A stretch of 64,000 nt of DNA from Melastoma dodecandrum (lineage: Eukaryota; Streptophyta; Magnoliopsida; Myrtales; Melastomataceae). Shown in pieces: positions 1 to 11,295 of the stretch. The DNA lies in assembly GCA_029817715.1 (NCBI GenBank), contig JARUPY010000387.1, positions 2,666,001-2,730,000 on the forward strand. Reading direction: 5' to 3'. The notes below the pieces were generated by a model. The model saw only the letters and a list, made by a program, of their open reading frames with translations. It had not been told where the DNA came from and did not search any database. A program made the translations under genes and the position numbers. The stretch's first letter is position 1, and each line of letters begins with the position of its first letter.

Positions 1-125
1 TGAACCGTTGTAACTCTTCAAGAATTCATGTACCGCTTCACGAACCATTGTAACTCCGCAATAATTGATGTATCCGCAATAATTGATGTACTGCTTCACG
101 AACCATTGCAACTCCACAATAACTA
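1..125. repeat. Short degenerate tandem repeat
   Basis: Blocks reading 'gcttcacgaaccattg' and 'gcaataattgatgta' recur two to three times within 125 bases, making an imperfect direct repeat cut by the window start. No coding potential or element boundary is visible, so its origin is unknown. Confidence 0.5.
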
Positions 126-1386
126 CGAGTTGTCTCCATTAACTTCTGACGAAATAATGTGACATTGAACTTCTGAACAAACCCTGATCAACCGTCAAAC
201 AACGGCGGCTGTCGGCATGATGAACGTAGAGAAACAAAGGAGAGGGTAAGAAATTTCCTGATTTGAGCATGAGCGTATCTTTAATAAGAAAATACCTGAA
301 ATGCATATGAATGGTTCTTTTCCTTAACATTGGCCTGTCCCGCCAAATTCGGACCACCTTAAAACTAAAGAACCTCCCCCCCCAAACGTTGGTCGGCTCT
401 TTGGTGGCGGCAGGACTTAAATCACACACTTGACTAGCATTTATGGTCCGCCGTATACCAAATGGGGGTTACCAGCAGTAATCAGTAGGAGGGCTTTTCT
501 CTCTAGGCTTTATATGTTGGTTTCTCGTCTGCTGACCTCTGCAGCCTTCCTCGCGATTTACTTACCTTCCATAACACACCCGATCGACCAACGAAAACTC
601 ATTGGATTTTGTAAGAAGAGACAACATCATCTAGCCCCCGCAATAGGGAACCTATCAAACATTTTCTCATTCGGCTTGGTGTGGGGCTGAGAATCTCACT
701 ATCGTATTGTTCATGAACACGATCTGCTTCTTCTTCTTCATCTTCCTATGTTAGTTTTTGAGCTGACAATGACCTCATTTCGGCTCGTCCTTTCGTTCCC
801 ACTTCGCATCAATGATTTCCTCCAAATAATGTCTTCTTTTCTTTCATTTTCTTTGTTTAAATAAAAGGAAGAAGATATTTTAGAAGACCCAACACGTTGA
901 AGCCATTTGCGCACGTTGTTGTTATATTGAACAAATGGAACGCCTTTCTCTACCGAAGTCGTTATTATAAAATTATTGTACTCGTCGACACTGCGGCATG
1001 AAACGAATACATAGACTACTTTAGGAACTGTGGTTACCTGAATTGATTATTTTCACACCTTTCTACGTTGTGATTGCTGGCTATCACAGACCAAGCAAGC
1101 ATCGTGGGGCCGTCGGTCCTCGTTAAAAAAGTTCGATAGATTCGTACTGAGAGTGATTTTCACGTGGAACGCATGGTTGACGATCGGTGAGTGAATCCAC
1201 ATTCAATGTTTATTTTTCGGCAACCTTTGATGTCGTTAGGTCGACTCGGTAAGAAAATTACTTCTTTTAATGTTTCCAACACCTGACAGTGGGAGATGAG
1301 CCTCCCCTTTTCGTCAAACGTCGGCCAATCCCTTTTCACACCTCGTGAACCCGATTCCCTCCGCCCGTTGTTGCGACGAAGGACTT
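126..1386. other. Intergenic, nothing recognised
   Basis: Only short open frames of fewer than 100 codons without recognisable domains occur here. Bases 1140-1386 lie just beyond the stop codon of the TRM-like gene and probably contain its 3' untranslated region. Confidence 0.5.
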
Positions 1387-2581
1387 TCACGGCGAGACCA
1401 TCGCTAGTTCTTCCACGAGGCGGTCGAGGGAGTGATGCTCGATCATCCTACAGATCTCTTCGCGGATCGGTGAGTCGGGCAACAGCCAGCTCTGGCTCAT
1501 GGCTTCTTCATTGGCTAACCTTTGGACTTGTAGGACGACATCATCCAAATGTTTACCATCGTCCGGGAATTTGATCTCCCGAGGCACCTCCTTCGTGGCA
1601 TCTTTCCGCTCCGGACTGGTTATGGGATCCAAGATACTCGCCACCTGCCTTGAAGTGGATTCTTGCCTTCTTCCTGCCTTACGTGAGGAATTTGCTGGAG
1701 CAAACAAGTGAAGGTTGTTCCCTGCATGAAAGCAAAAACTTGAGTTTTTATACCGTCCGCGACCTCTTTGTCGAGAGATTGAGATGCAGGGCAAAATTAT
1801 CCAAACCTTGAGGATGGCGACCTTCAGGCTTATTGAGCACAAACACTGGACTCGAACCATCTCCGTCGTCGGTCGACACCACAATTTGCTTCCACGTGTC
1901 CTTCCTCTTGCTCTTGCGTGCACTTACATTCGGTTGACCTGACTTGTGATTACAAGCTGCCCTGCTCCTCGTCCGCGGCTCATCCCTAAGCTTTAAAACC
2001 TTCTTCTCCTTACTGCTCCAATCACCCTCCTTCCTCCTACGCTCTTCCCGCTTCCTAGGTCTCACCCCTGTCTCATTCTCTTGCCCGTCCTCCTCCCTAT
2101 CATGGTCCCCCAGTATGACAATTACAAAATCCTTCTCCTTCGGCGTAGGAACTGAATTGGGAACAGAGACCTCGCGAAATGACACGGAGGTCATGGCTCT
2201 ACGGTGCCGACGCCGAGGAGCCCTTATTGACGATAAGTCCACCTCCAGCAAGTAGTCCATAAAGTTAACCGACCGGCTCCTGGAGAACACGTCAGGGGAC
2301 TTCACACTCGGAACCCACTTCACGTCCGGCAGCGTCTCCAGCCCCATCAGCCTAGCAACCACCCCTGCTCGCCTCCCCGACAACGTAACACCCAATTCAT
2401 CCCTACCCCCGCCCAACTTGGACCTGTCTTCTGGAATTTGCCCACAATGACCGACCGGGCTCAAACCCAGTTCGCCAGCGACATCCGTCGGGTGCGTCGG
2501 AGCACCGTGCCGACATAGGAGGTGCCGCAGCACGGTTGCCAAGCAACCCGAATCGCGGTTTCCCTTGGTGTTGTTAACCAT
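1387..2581 (-). CDS. VARLMGLE-motif protein, TRM-like (TON1-recruiting-motif family)
   Basis: The first exon (2581 to 1822) opens with MVNNTKGNRDSGCLATVLRH and carries GVVARLMGLETLPDV near residues 73-87, the conserved motif of plant TRM/LONGIFOLIA-type proteins (DUF3741 class). A basic, charged middle follows. The second exon (1721 to 1387) is supported by a TTTCATGCAG acceptor and joins in phase after NKPEG. It ends in a helical REEICRMIEHHSLDRLVEEL segment that resembles the C-terminal motif of the family. The donor GTCGCC is weak. The predicted length is about 364 residues. TRM proteins target TON1 and phosphatase complexes to cortical microtubules and affect cell shape; that role is inferred from the family. 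The start was chosen as the first Met of the open frame. The family is fairly sure, the exact member is not. Confidence 0.7.
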
Positions 2582-3599
2582 GATGTCCTTTTACTCCCCC
2601 ACCCCCCTTATGCGATGAAAACGAACAATGCAAGTAGAGTTTGGGTATTGTGGCAGGTGAACTTGAAAAAATTTTGTCCCGGGCAAACAAGCAAGTGAAT
2701 TGGGAAGTGGGATTGGTGAATCTTGGGATGGTTGCTATGATTGATGAGATGAATGTTATGGGAATTGGGGTGAGTCCAATTAAAAGGACAAATGTGGATA
2801 GGAAGTCAAAATGGGTTACCATGTGGGGGTGGGTGGGGGGACCAGATTTGACCCATGTATTTGACGGTTGTGGGTCCCACGATCTAACAGGTAAAAAAGA
2901 TTTGAACTTACTGTGACAATATGTTTCAATTAGGGGATCCTGTGGCTTGCAACTTATCTCTCCATCCAATATGTTTTATCCACGAATATGATCTGGAATA
3001 AAGAAAGACACAATCATCTTGTGAAATTTTCATAAGGGTTGGCGGTTCTGATATTTTGTTGGTGACTGAGCCGACGATATTGACTTTTTGTGGCTTCCAA
3101 CCCCCAAGCTCTGTCCTTTTATGTCCACATTGTCCTTTTAGCATTGCCGACCAGCGGCCGACGACTATGACCTCTTGTTGGATTGAGCCGGATATAAACG
3201 GCCCATAGGCCCATTTAAAATGGGCTTTCTGTTAGTTTGATGTGAATCTCCGTCCGTTCATCAAAACCTCGGGACGGGTTTATTGATGTTTCGGGGTTCG
3301 TGGTCAATGAGGACGTGCTTTCCCGACTGAAAGCGACCAAAATCGGCAATGGAAACGCGGTTGTGCATTCCTTTCTGCACGACGTCAAAGCGACCGGCGT
3401 AATTCTCTCGTGTAATAAGACTCTTGTCGCCCATGTTTTTGTTTCTTGTCGGATGGCGCCTATGCAATCTTTTATAAGAGAGCGGGAAAACGACCTCGGG
3501 ACACTTCGGTCTTGGAAAGGAGAAGCTGCTGCGTTGACCTTTGTTTCGATGATTACGTGCCTACGAGAAATGGGTTGTTTTACCGCTTAAGAAGTGTGA
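2582..3599. other. Intergenic, probable upstream region of the TRM-like gene
   Basis: This stretch contains low-complexity patches, including a CCCCAC-rich block near 2590-2610. No conserved coding segment is seen on either strand. Bases 2582-2900 would contain the 5' UTR and promoter of the minus-strand gene that starts at 2581. Confidence 0.45.
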
Positions 3600-5183
3600 T
3601 GTTACACTACAGCAAAGCTGTACTGCATTGCTGCGCTACAATTACCAAAACGATAGAATAATTATTATTTGAACTTAATTACTGTGATTTTATCATATTT
3701 ATGATAAATTAAATTATCTTAATTAGATAATTACGTGTGGGGATCATATAAATATGATCGGAGATATTCGGAAATAAAAATCTCTAATTATTGTATCATA
3801 TTTTATCATATCTTATCTCCACGATTATCAAGGAATAACAATATTCCTCATTAATCTTTTGTAATGATTAAAACAATCATCAGTTGTCACTCTGGCAATT
3901 ATTGGAATAAATCATATAAATCTGGAAAGTTGACATAAAATTCTTTCCTTCTTGGTCATAGTGACCGTTAAGCTGCTGTCTGCTAAGCATGTTTACAATA
4001 TGCTGAAATCTGGTAATTGAGAAATAAATCATACGATTCATTCCCTATTAAAACCAGATGATATTCATACACTCTAAAACGAATCTGTGTGTTCTGTGTG
4101 GTTGTCCAAAGCCTATGTGATCTGTGTGGAGCTTTGAGGAGCTGTGTGATCGGCAGAGAACGAAAGATGCTAAGTGATCGCCTAGTTCTTACATTTCGCA
4201 AACTGCGTGCAGGAGTGCCAAGGGATGTGTGCTGCCTTGGTCGTCGTGAGAGGAACTGTGTGTCCTCGGTGCATTCAACGAGCGGCTGACGAATCGTCTG
4301 AGGGAAGCTAAGTGAACAACTATGTTGATTGCCGTAACCAGATGCTAACACATCGGCAAGAAGTCATTCTTGTTGTATCTTTTCATAGGGAAGTCTCGAA
4401 CCGACGGAGTTTGAGCAGTTAGAGATGCACTAGCGAGTGCGCACAAGAAGTCTCCTGCCTACATGGTAGAGTAGGAGTTAGGAACGTCGCCGGAGTGAAA
4501 AGAATTCCTTCAGAGCACAGGGGTGCTGTGCAGAAGTTTCGACCTCCTGATACAGAGAGACAATAGAGCAATTTGCGTGGGAGCCGCCGAATCTAAAAGT
4601 TCCACCCTAGGCACTGGGTGTGCAATGCAGTGAGTCACGACTGTGGTAACCGTACACGTCCGAACTGAGTGTAGGACGGATACCTTGACTTCACTGTGTG
4701 AGAAGTCAGGTTCCGTTGTGTGAGGAACCAACCCCTTTTTATCTCTTTTGTTTTCTGACTTTTTGTGGTTGTCTCTTTTATGCTTATAGACAGGATCTGT
4801 CTGAGAGGAGACAAAAGCTGTGTGGAAATCCTTTTATCAATCAACTGATGAATCTGTGCATCGTCCTGCTGAAAACAAGAAGACGTCCATTGTGTGAGGA
4901 GCTGATCGTTGCCCAAAAGTGATATCCTTTTAAAGGATTTAAAATCTCACTTGTTGAGATGCCGAAAGCCTAGTGCAAAAGGTTAAGGTCGAACAACTAT
5001 AAAAACAATTGTATCCCTTACGATCATGCTTATATCCATACGAGTATCTAATGATCAAAATTGTAACGCTTACAGCGAGCCGACTCACTTCTGAGTAACG
5101 CTTTGTTGTGACATAGTACGCTTTCGCATACGCTGATAAAGGACGAAAAAGTGATAAACACTAATTCACCCCCCTAGTGTACA
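3600..5183. repeat. Probable solo LTR of a Ty1/copia-type retrotransposon
   Basis: The block begins TGTTACACTA and ends TAGTGTACA, so it has TG...CA ends and short inverted terminal repeats. Just before the right end is 'aattcacccccctagtg', a phrase common at copia-type LTR junctions. The 1.58 kb interior has an AT-rich first third and a GTGTG-rich middle and encodes nothing. The flanking pentamers (tgtga and taaac) do not match, so a target duplication is absent or has decayed. An alternative is an LTR fragment with misjudged ends. Confidence 0.45.
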
Positions 5184-6979
5184 TAAACGATCCAATAGGC
5201 TGCTTCTTTGAATTACGACGACAAAATTATATGTATGTCCTCAACCTCAGGCATCTTCCTTTAGTTTAGGATCACCGGAATGTTGCCTCAATTTAGGTAC
5301 ATTTGATTAATATTGCAGGCAACCTGCAACACAGGGACCAATCCTTGGTCATCGAAAGAGAGGTCGCCGATTTCTCCCGCTTCAAGCTGATGGAGACCTC
5401 GTGGTGCCGATTGTTGAATGACATTATTCTCCTCGTGTTCTTCCTTTATTCTCCTTTTTATGACGATTAATAAATGAAAAAATATTGATTTATATCTTTA
5501 ATGTTGGGCCAATTTAACTTACTTCGTTATATGATTTTATCACCAACTTTTGTTTTTTATATTGATTTTGGCCAATATTAAATTTCGTGATGCAAAGGCC
5601 AAACAAGAGTCTATTAATGTCAGATGATGGGTCAGCTGTGAGGCTGACATTATGGGTGTTAAAAGTGGACGATGAGGTGTTGAGAATGAGAGGTTAAAGG
5701 TCAACTATTATAAAATGCAAGTCAAACTTTGTTAAGGCCTGATATTGCTTTCGTCGGACGAAATTCAAGATTGACAAAAATAAATATAAAAATAAAAGTC
5801 GATGATAATACACTAAATTAAGGCCAAAATAGAAAGTTGACCGAAAGTCGAACTCAATTACCTTAATAAATAAATACATCATGCCAAATATGTAGGCTTT
5901 GAATTTTTTTTTTTTTTTTGTGTTTATGAAAAGATAATAAGTTCCTCATGATAATGTTTATGATATTATTCTTCTTATCGTTATTACAGGAAACAAACGA
6001 AGTTCGGCCACAGGTGACTTAATCATAGAAACCACACCGTGTTAATGAATGGTCATGATGTCCATCGATTGAAATTTAGACTGATGTTTTCTTTTCTTCT
6101 ACGCCCTGTCAAATTCATGAAGAAAGCCGTGAAGTTCACGACATGGAAAAAGGAGCTCACCCTCTCCCCATTTTGTTGGAATGAAGCCACAAAATAACTT
6201 GGCATTTTTTCTTCAATTCGATCAGTACCATCATCAGAAGACTCGTCGATCCCATCTCATTGATCCTTTCCCTTCCCTTTCTCGTCCCCCGATTAGATTG
6301 AAATCCGAATCCTAATCGTTGGACTGTTCGTTCAGGGGGAGGGGGGGGGGGGATGTTTGCATTTCATTATGTCATTTAGTATAATATGTTCCGTACGGCA
6401 CAGGTTAATACCAGCTGTGCTGTGTTTTAATTCTTCTCTTTACATTGTAGGTGGTGTTTGTTTAAGGGAGGACGATGACAATTATGCTAATCCATCTTAT
6501 GACCGGTCACAACTAAACCTTGTGCGGTTTTGGATCGCATGATTGATGCGATAAATTTATGTACTCAAATGTTCAGTGCATGACAGCCAGGTTCATTTAC
6601 CAACTCGCGTCGTACTTTATTCCGTTGCTGGAGATCCATCTGTGTGTCGTCAGCCTGTTTCGCGAGAAAAGGACCGGAACTAACCCCGAAAGAACCCAAA
6701 GATGTCGGAAGAATCAAGGATGTAATGAATAAGCAAGCGGCGAAGACATTTCATTCGCATAGAACATGACCTATGTCATACACCACTAATTACAGCTACA
6801 CAACTTCTATATTGCCTCATCTGTTTATTCTTCTTATTTATGGCACATATCAATTCGTCTACCAACCTACGAGTAATACTACAACCCAGTGTTTGTGTCT
6901 CGATTTGCGAAAGCCTGCACTATGGCTAAGAAAACCTTGCAAACGAAATATGGGTGGCTGCCGAAAATGTTATCGATGC
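5184..6979. other. Intergenic, nothing recognised
   Basis: AT-rich sequence with a G-homopolymer tract near 6338-6352. The open frames are short and lack domains. Bases 6700-6979 lie 3' of the ACT-domain gene and may hold its 3' UTR. Confidence 0.45.
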
Positions 6980-7947
6980 TTACCCATTTTGCTCCTCGCT
7001 CCAATTCTTTATTGCTTTCAGCACTGCCTTCTTCACCTCTTGAGCATCAATGTTTTCATCTTCTTCATCCTGAGAAAACAAAAAATTAGGAAATTATGGC
7101 TTCAAGTTCTAGCTGTGAGGACGCATCGGAAAAATAGTATGAGAATGATGTTCGTAATTGACATGATACACGTATTGAATTTCTTCTTATCCGATACATA
7201 GAGAAACAACATTATTTATTCAGCTTAATGATTCCTCGCTATAGTGTGGCATTACAATCTACTTTTGCAGGATCCGAGAATGATCCTAGATGTATATATT
7301 TGGCACAACGACAAGGCTTGCTTGCTTCTTCCTACGTTGAATCGACCAAGTCCCAAGATGAAAAAACTGTTTGGTAGATAGGAAAATCAGGGGTAAGAAA
7401 CGAGGAAAGTTTGAGGTTTTACTTCTTCTCCTATGGCTTCTAAGCTGAAATTTTCAGAGCAAGAAATCTTGGCATCCATCACGTTAAGTCCGAGCTCTTC
7501 AAAAGCTTCGAGGATAGAAACGAGTAGTCCCGGACAGCTCCTTTCCGAGTAAATGTTTATGCGAAAACCTTTATCAAGAGTTTCAACCTTAACGTCCTGC
7601 AAATATAACCACCATCACCAACCGCAAGTCACATCTCAAGCGCCTACCCCAGGTAAATTCCTACAATCGGTTCCTTTACCATCCGTAGATTTGGATCCGT
7701 TTCTTGGTCGCTTCAAATCTTTGCTTCGGATCCCTTATATGAACTCAAATGCAACCACAAAGATCGAGGCTTGGTTTACCTGCGATGGATATAAACCACA
7801 AAAATAACAGAAACGAATTGAAACCCGAGGATCAAATTAAGATGCTGAATCGATCTCGTCCTCTCTTACCGCACTGGAGCTGGTTACTGCTAAAAGTTGT
7901 AGCAATTTCTTCGATACCACAGCTCGTTGTCTCTTCCTGGAAGCCAC
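6980..7947 (-). pseudogene. bHLH/ACT-domain transcription-factor-like gene, decayed
   Basis: Four minus-strand exons can be read. Exon 1 (about 7947-7870) encodes ASRKRQRAVVSKKLLQLLAV, a shortened HLH-like helix, but the codon where the family starts with Met is GTG at 7945-7947. Exon 2 (from 7779) begins VNQASIFV, matching the conserved VNK(T/A)SI segment of these proteins, then meets TAA at about 7735-7737. Two extra bases there shift the rest of the helix into another frame. Exon 3 (7596-7423) is a good ACT-like domain containing NIYSERSCPGLLVSILEAF. Exon 4 (7069-6980) ends KKAVLKAIKNWSEEQNG. Acceptors and donors for exons 3 and 4 are intact and in phase. The family are small plant regulators whose ACT domain mediates dimerisation. 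The nearby disabling changes suggest a pseudogene, unless they are assembly errors. Confidence 0.65.
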
Positions 7948-10900
7948 CGAAGCATCTCCGGCTTCCGATGAACTCAGAGAGCGCTGGATGCTTTCTGTTT
8001 TTTTTTTCCTTTTAAAATTAGGGGAAGAAATTATTTGAGCTCGATAGAGAGATCTTATCTAAATTTGCCTTTTTTTTCCTCGAGACGAGGGCTCCAACAA
8101 ACCCTTATAATACAAACAAGATGACAACTAATAGAGACCTATAAAGCTCCATTGAGGTAAATATGACCCGCGACATTAACCTCGTATTACCATAGCTCGG
8201 TTCATATGCCCTTGCCGTGCCTGCAAGGGAGTTTGCATTTCGAACTTTCACATTCCACAGCGAATTCATTTCGTCCAAAAACGTAAGCTGTTTTGTCGCA
8301 CCGTGTAATTTATATTGTGTTCGATTCGAACACGGATCTCTAGCATTTCCCTAACAATGAGTTGCGTGATCTGGCTTCTCATTCCAAGAACTTCTGCGTA
8401 TAGATGTTAGTATATGTGGATGATGTGGTGTGATATGGAGTGCTCAACAAGTGACAAAGGAGAAACAAACACGGAGCCTATCGTATCGAAATATAAAACG
8501 AAACTTCTGCGAATGAGGAGTCACTAGTTTAATTTTTAAAAATGACCACTTTGCTCAAAGGAGTAATGTTCCTGTCGAGAATAGCCTATAGAATAACATA
8601 TTAAGTAGCTATCGAGATGACGAGTTCGAGCCCTGCCAAAAATGAGATAGAACCGAGTATTCCGTGGCTTCCTTCGCGGGGCAATATTATATGTGATTCC
8701 CCCGTGAAAAATACTACATGCGGTTCCTTGCTATGATCAGCTAATTCGAAACCATCCTCTAACACCAAAATAGGGGCCGTTCCAACCGATTCGAGGCCGC
8801 ACTATCATGAGAATTTCCATACAACCTTGATGTGCGTTGTGTTACCTAGACGGGCGCTTAAGTTTATGGATCCTCACCACTAAACAGCGAGGAAGCTGGA
8901 GAAGCGTCCGCTCGATCATGTGGCTAATCCACATCAATACAGCGTGTTGCGTCGTCATTACCAAGAAACCTAGTTGTGCTCTATCCGAAATCGAAAACCC
9001 CCTGGAAACCGGAAATGATGTGAAAACAATAATTCCGAGAACAAATTTATTTGGATGATTTGTCTTTTCTTTGAGAAGTGACACATTGTGTAAGAATCGA
9101 ATGTTACCAAGTAATCATAATGCGTTCGTGATGGATATGATTCCCGTGAGGGAGTGAGTAGTCTTCTTTTGGATGGATTATTTTTGACAGCTAAAAACGT
9201 GTTCTTTTGTCTGCTTAAATTATTAGCTCTCGTACCGTGAGCTTCAAGTCTTATAAATGTGTTAGAAACCAAACTCTCATGGAACGATTCCACTAGATAC
9301 AGACTACTTATGACCATAAAACGATGTAGAACATCAAATACCTCTTACATTGTACAACATGAGTTGTCACGGCCAAAAATCGATACAACAAAAAACACGA
9401 ACTTCTCATACAAACGATGTCAAAGGATAAACTAGCAAAGCATCTATTGATCGCAGAGGACCAACAACAACTGCGAGGTGGGTGCCACAGAGGGGAAGGC
9501 TCAGGGCACCTCTATCATCACCCACCTTGACACCAAACGGCGATTGGACGGGAAAATATGACGTGTCGATCTCGCAGCCTCCTGTCGTCTCTTGAATATC
9601 ACAGGACGTTTGTCTATCGTATCATTTGTTTTTTCAATGTCCATGAGGGGGCGGTTTCCCCTCAGGCCAAGACATACGCCATGATGTCTATGATTGTTTT
9701 CTAGCTTCGAATGATTGTGATCTACCAATAAACAAGATGAGTCGGCAACGCCCTCCCGATTAGAATAAATAATCAGAAGATTAAGAATTAAAAAAAAAAA
9801 ACTCCCCCATGAGTTGACATCAAATTGTACTTCGGATTGAATCATTTTTTCGCTCTCTATGATTAAAGCTTTGATAAAAAATTTAAAAAGCAACTCGTTT
9901 CGATTTCGCTCTGTGTATTGTTTCTTGATGATCACCTGTCTTTCTAAGAATAGGAATATCATTTGAAATCAGAAGGATCTGTCGTGATGTTCAAAACCCT
10001 CGTTTACTCTTATAATTAACCGCGATGAACATGTGTCTGTATACGCCAAACAAATAGGAACAATGCTTGGGGATGTTGTTCTCATATATTATACTAAGGA
10101 AAGAGGAGAAGGGCTGATGCACGATTCTTTTCTCGCATTATTTATGTGTAGACAACGATGTCCAAATAACAATTCTCGGTACGTGCCAAATTAACCTAAT
10201 CAGACACTCGTGTCCTGGTTTCACCATTACTTTTCGTAATTCATATCGGTGGTGTACTCGTATACGTAGGGAACTTTACGGTTTCCAGCCTCTCTTAATC
10301 CGCATCATCTAGCCGTGCGAAATTCCTCGATTGATTATGCGACGGGAAAATATGTTTTAGCTCAATACACGATCGTTACATGATGGGACTCCAAACAAGC
10401 CTAGGTAATATGACAAGAACTCGCGTGTGTGTGAAGATCATAAGAGTGAGATATTCACAATAATCGGTCGTTTCCAATTGTTTCCTTTTTGGGTATACTG
10501 TTAGGCCTTCCATTGAAGCCCGAAAAATCCTGATCGAGCTTTTTTCCTGGATTAGGTGAACAGTTTTACATGTTGACCTTGGTTGCAAACTTTCATTGGT
10601 TATTATTGCTAGACTAAATATCCTGTCGCGACAGTATATGTGGAGACAAACCCCATGTCCGATAATTTCCTCCCGATTTCCTCCTGACCACGGATCATGT
10701 AAAAATTCGAGCTTATCTTATAGTTGTTCACAAATTCGAGTGAAAAAAAAGAAAATACCGAGAGTGTGGGGGCGACGGGGGGTTCACGGGCCAAAACAAG
10801 TCCTTGAGAAAAAGGGATCAAAACCCAAACAAAACATTCTCATCCAAAAAAATGTATGGCATCACAACAAAATCATTTCACGCCATAAAGAAACAAAAGA

Positions 10901-11295
10901 CCTCCTCCTCGACAGAACATGTGTTCCTTTTTTTTTTTTTACTTATATTTTAATATTCTTGGTGTATGGAAGCGTTTCCAGACGTGTCTTTGTCGCGTTT
11001 CCTCACATGTTGGATAGCATCAAGAGACCTCCCGTGTTCCATTCCACCCCCCCCCCCTCCTTCACTTATCATCTAAATTAACTCAAATGAACCCATTAGA
11101 TTATTTCATTAATATAATTTCTTCCCTTAATTAAAGAGTAAAAAACGTTGGGGGGGTGGGGGGAGAAAAAGCAAAAGATGGGGCCAACGATGACAGCTAA
11201 AATCATACAAAGATTGATTACGAGGGGGGGGGGGGGATTTTTCCCTGAAAACTTGGAATTAATGGGAGTCCATTCCGGCATTTTTTTTGGGGGGG
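7948..11295. other. Intergenic, nothing convincing
   Basis: More than 3 kb without a supported gene. Open frames up to about 160 codons exist (for example 9501-9962 minus and 10596-11081 plus), but they have no recognisable domain and are interrupted by homopolymers. Poly-C, poly-T and poly-G tracts are frequent from 10.9 kb onward. The Ty3 element inserted into one of the G tracts. Confidence 0.5.

Noticed and set aside
8570..8660. Possible tRNA or SINE because of 'gagttcgagccc' resembling a B box
   Set aside because: No matching A box at the proper distance and no cloverleaf arms could be paired.
9501..9962. 153-codon minus-strand open frame
   Set aside because: No recognisable domain, AT-rich start, odd composition; no support as a gene.
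10596..11081. 161-codon plus-strand open frame
   Set aside because: Runs through homopolymers and has no domain or splice context.
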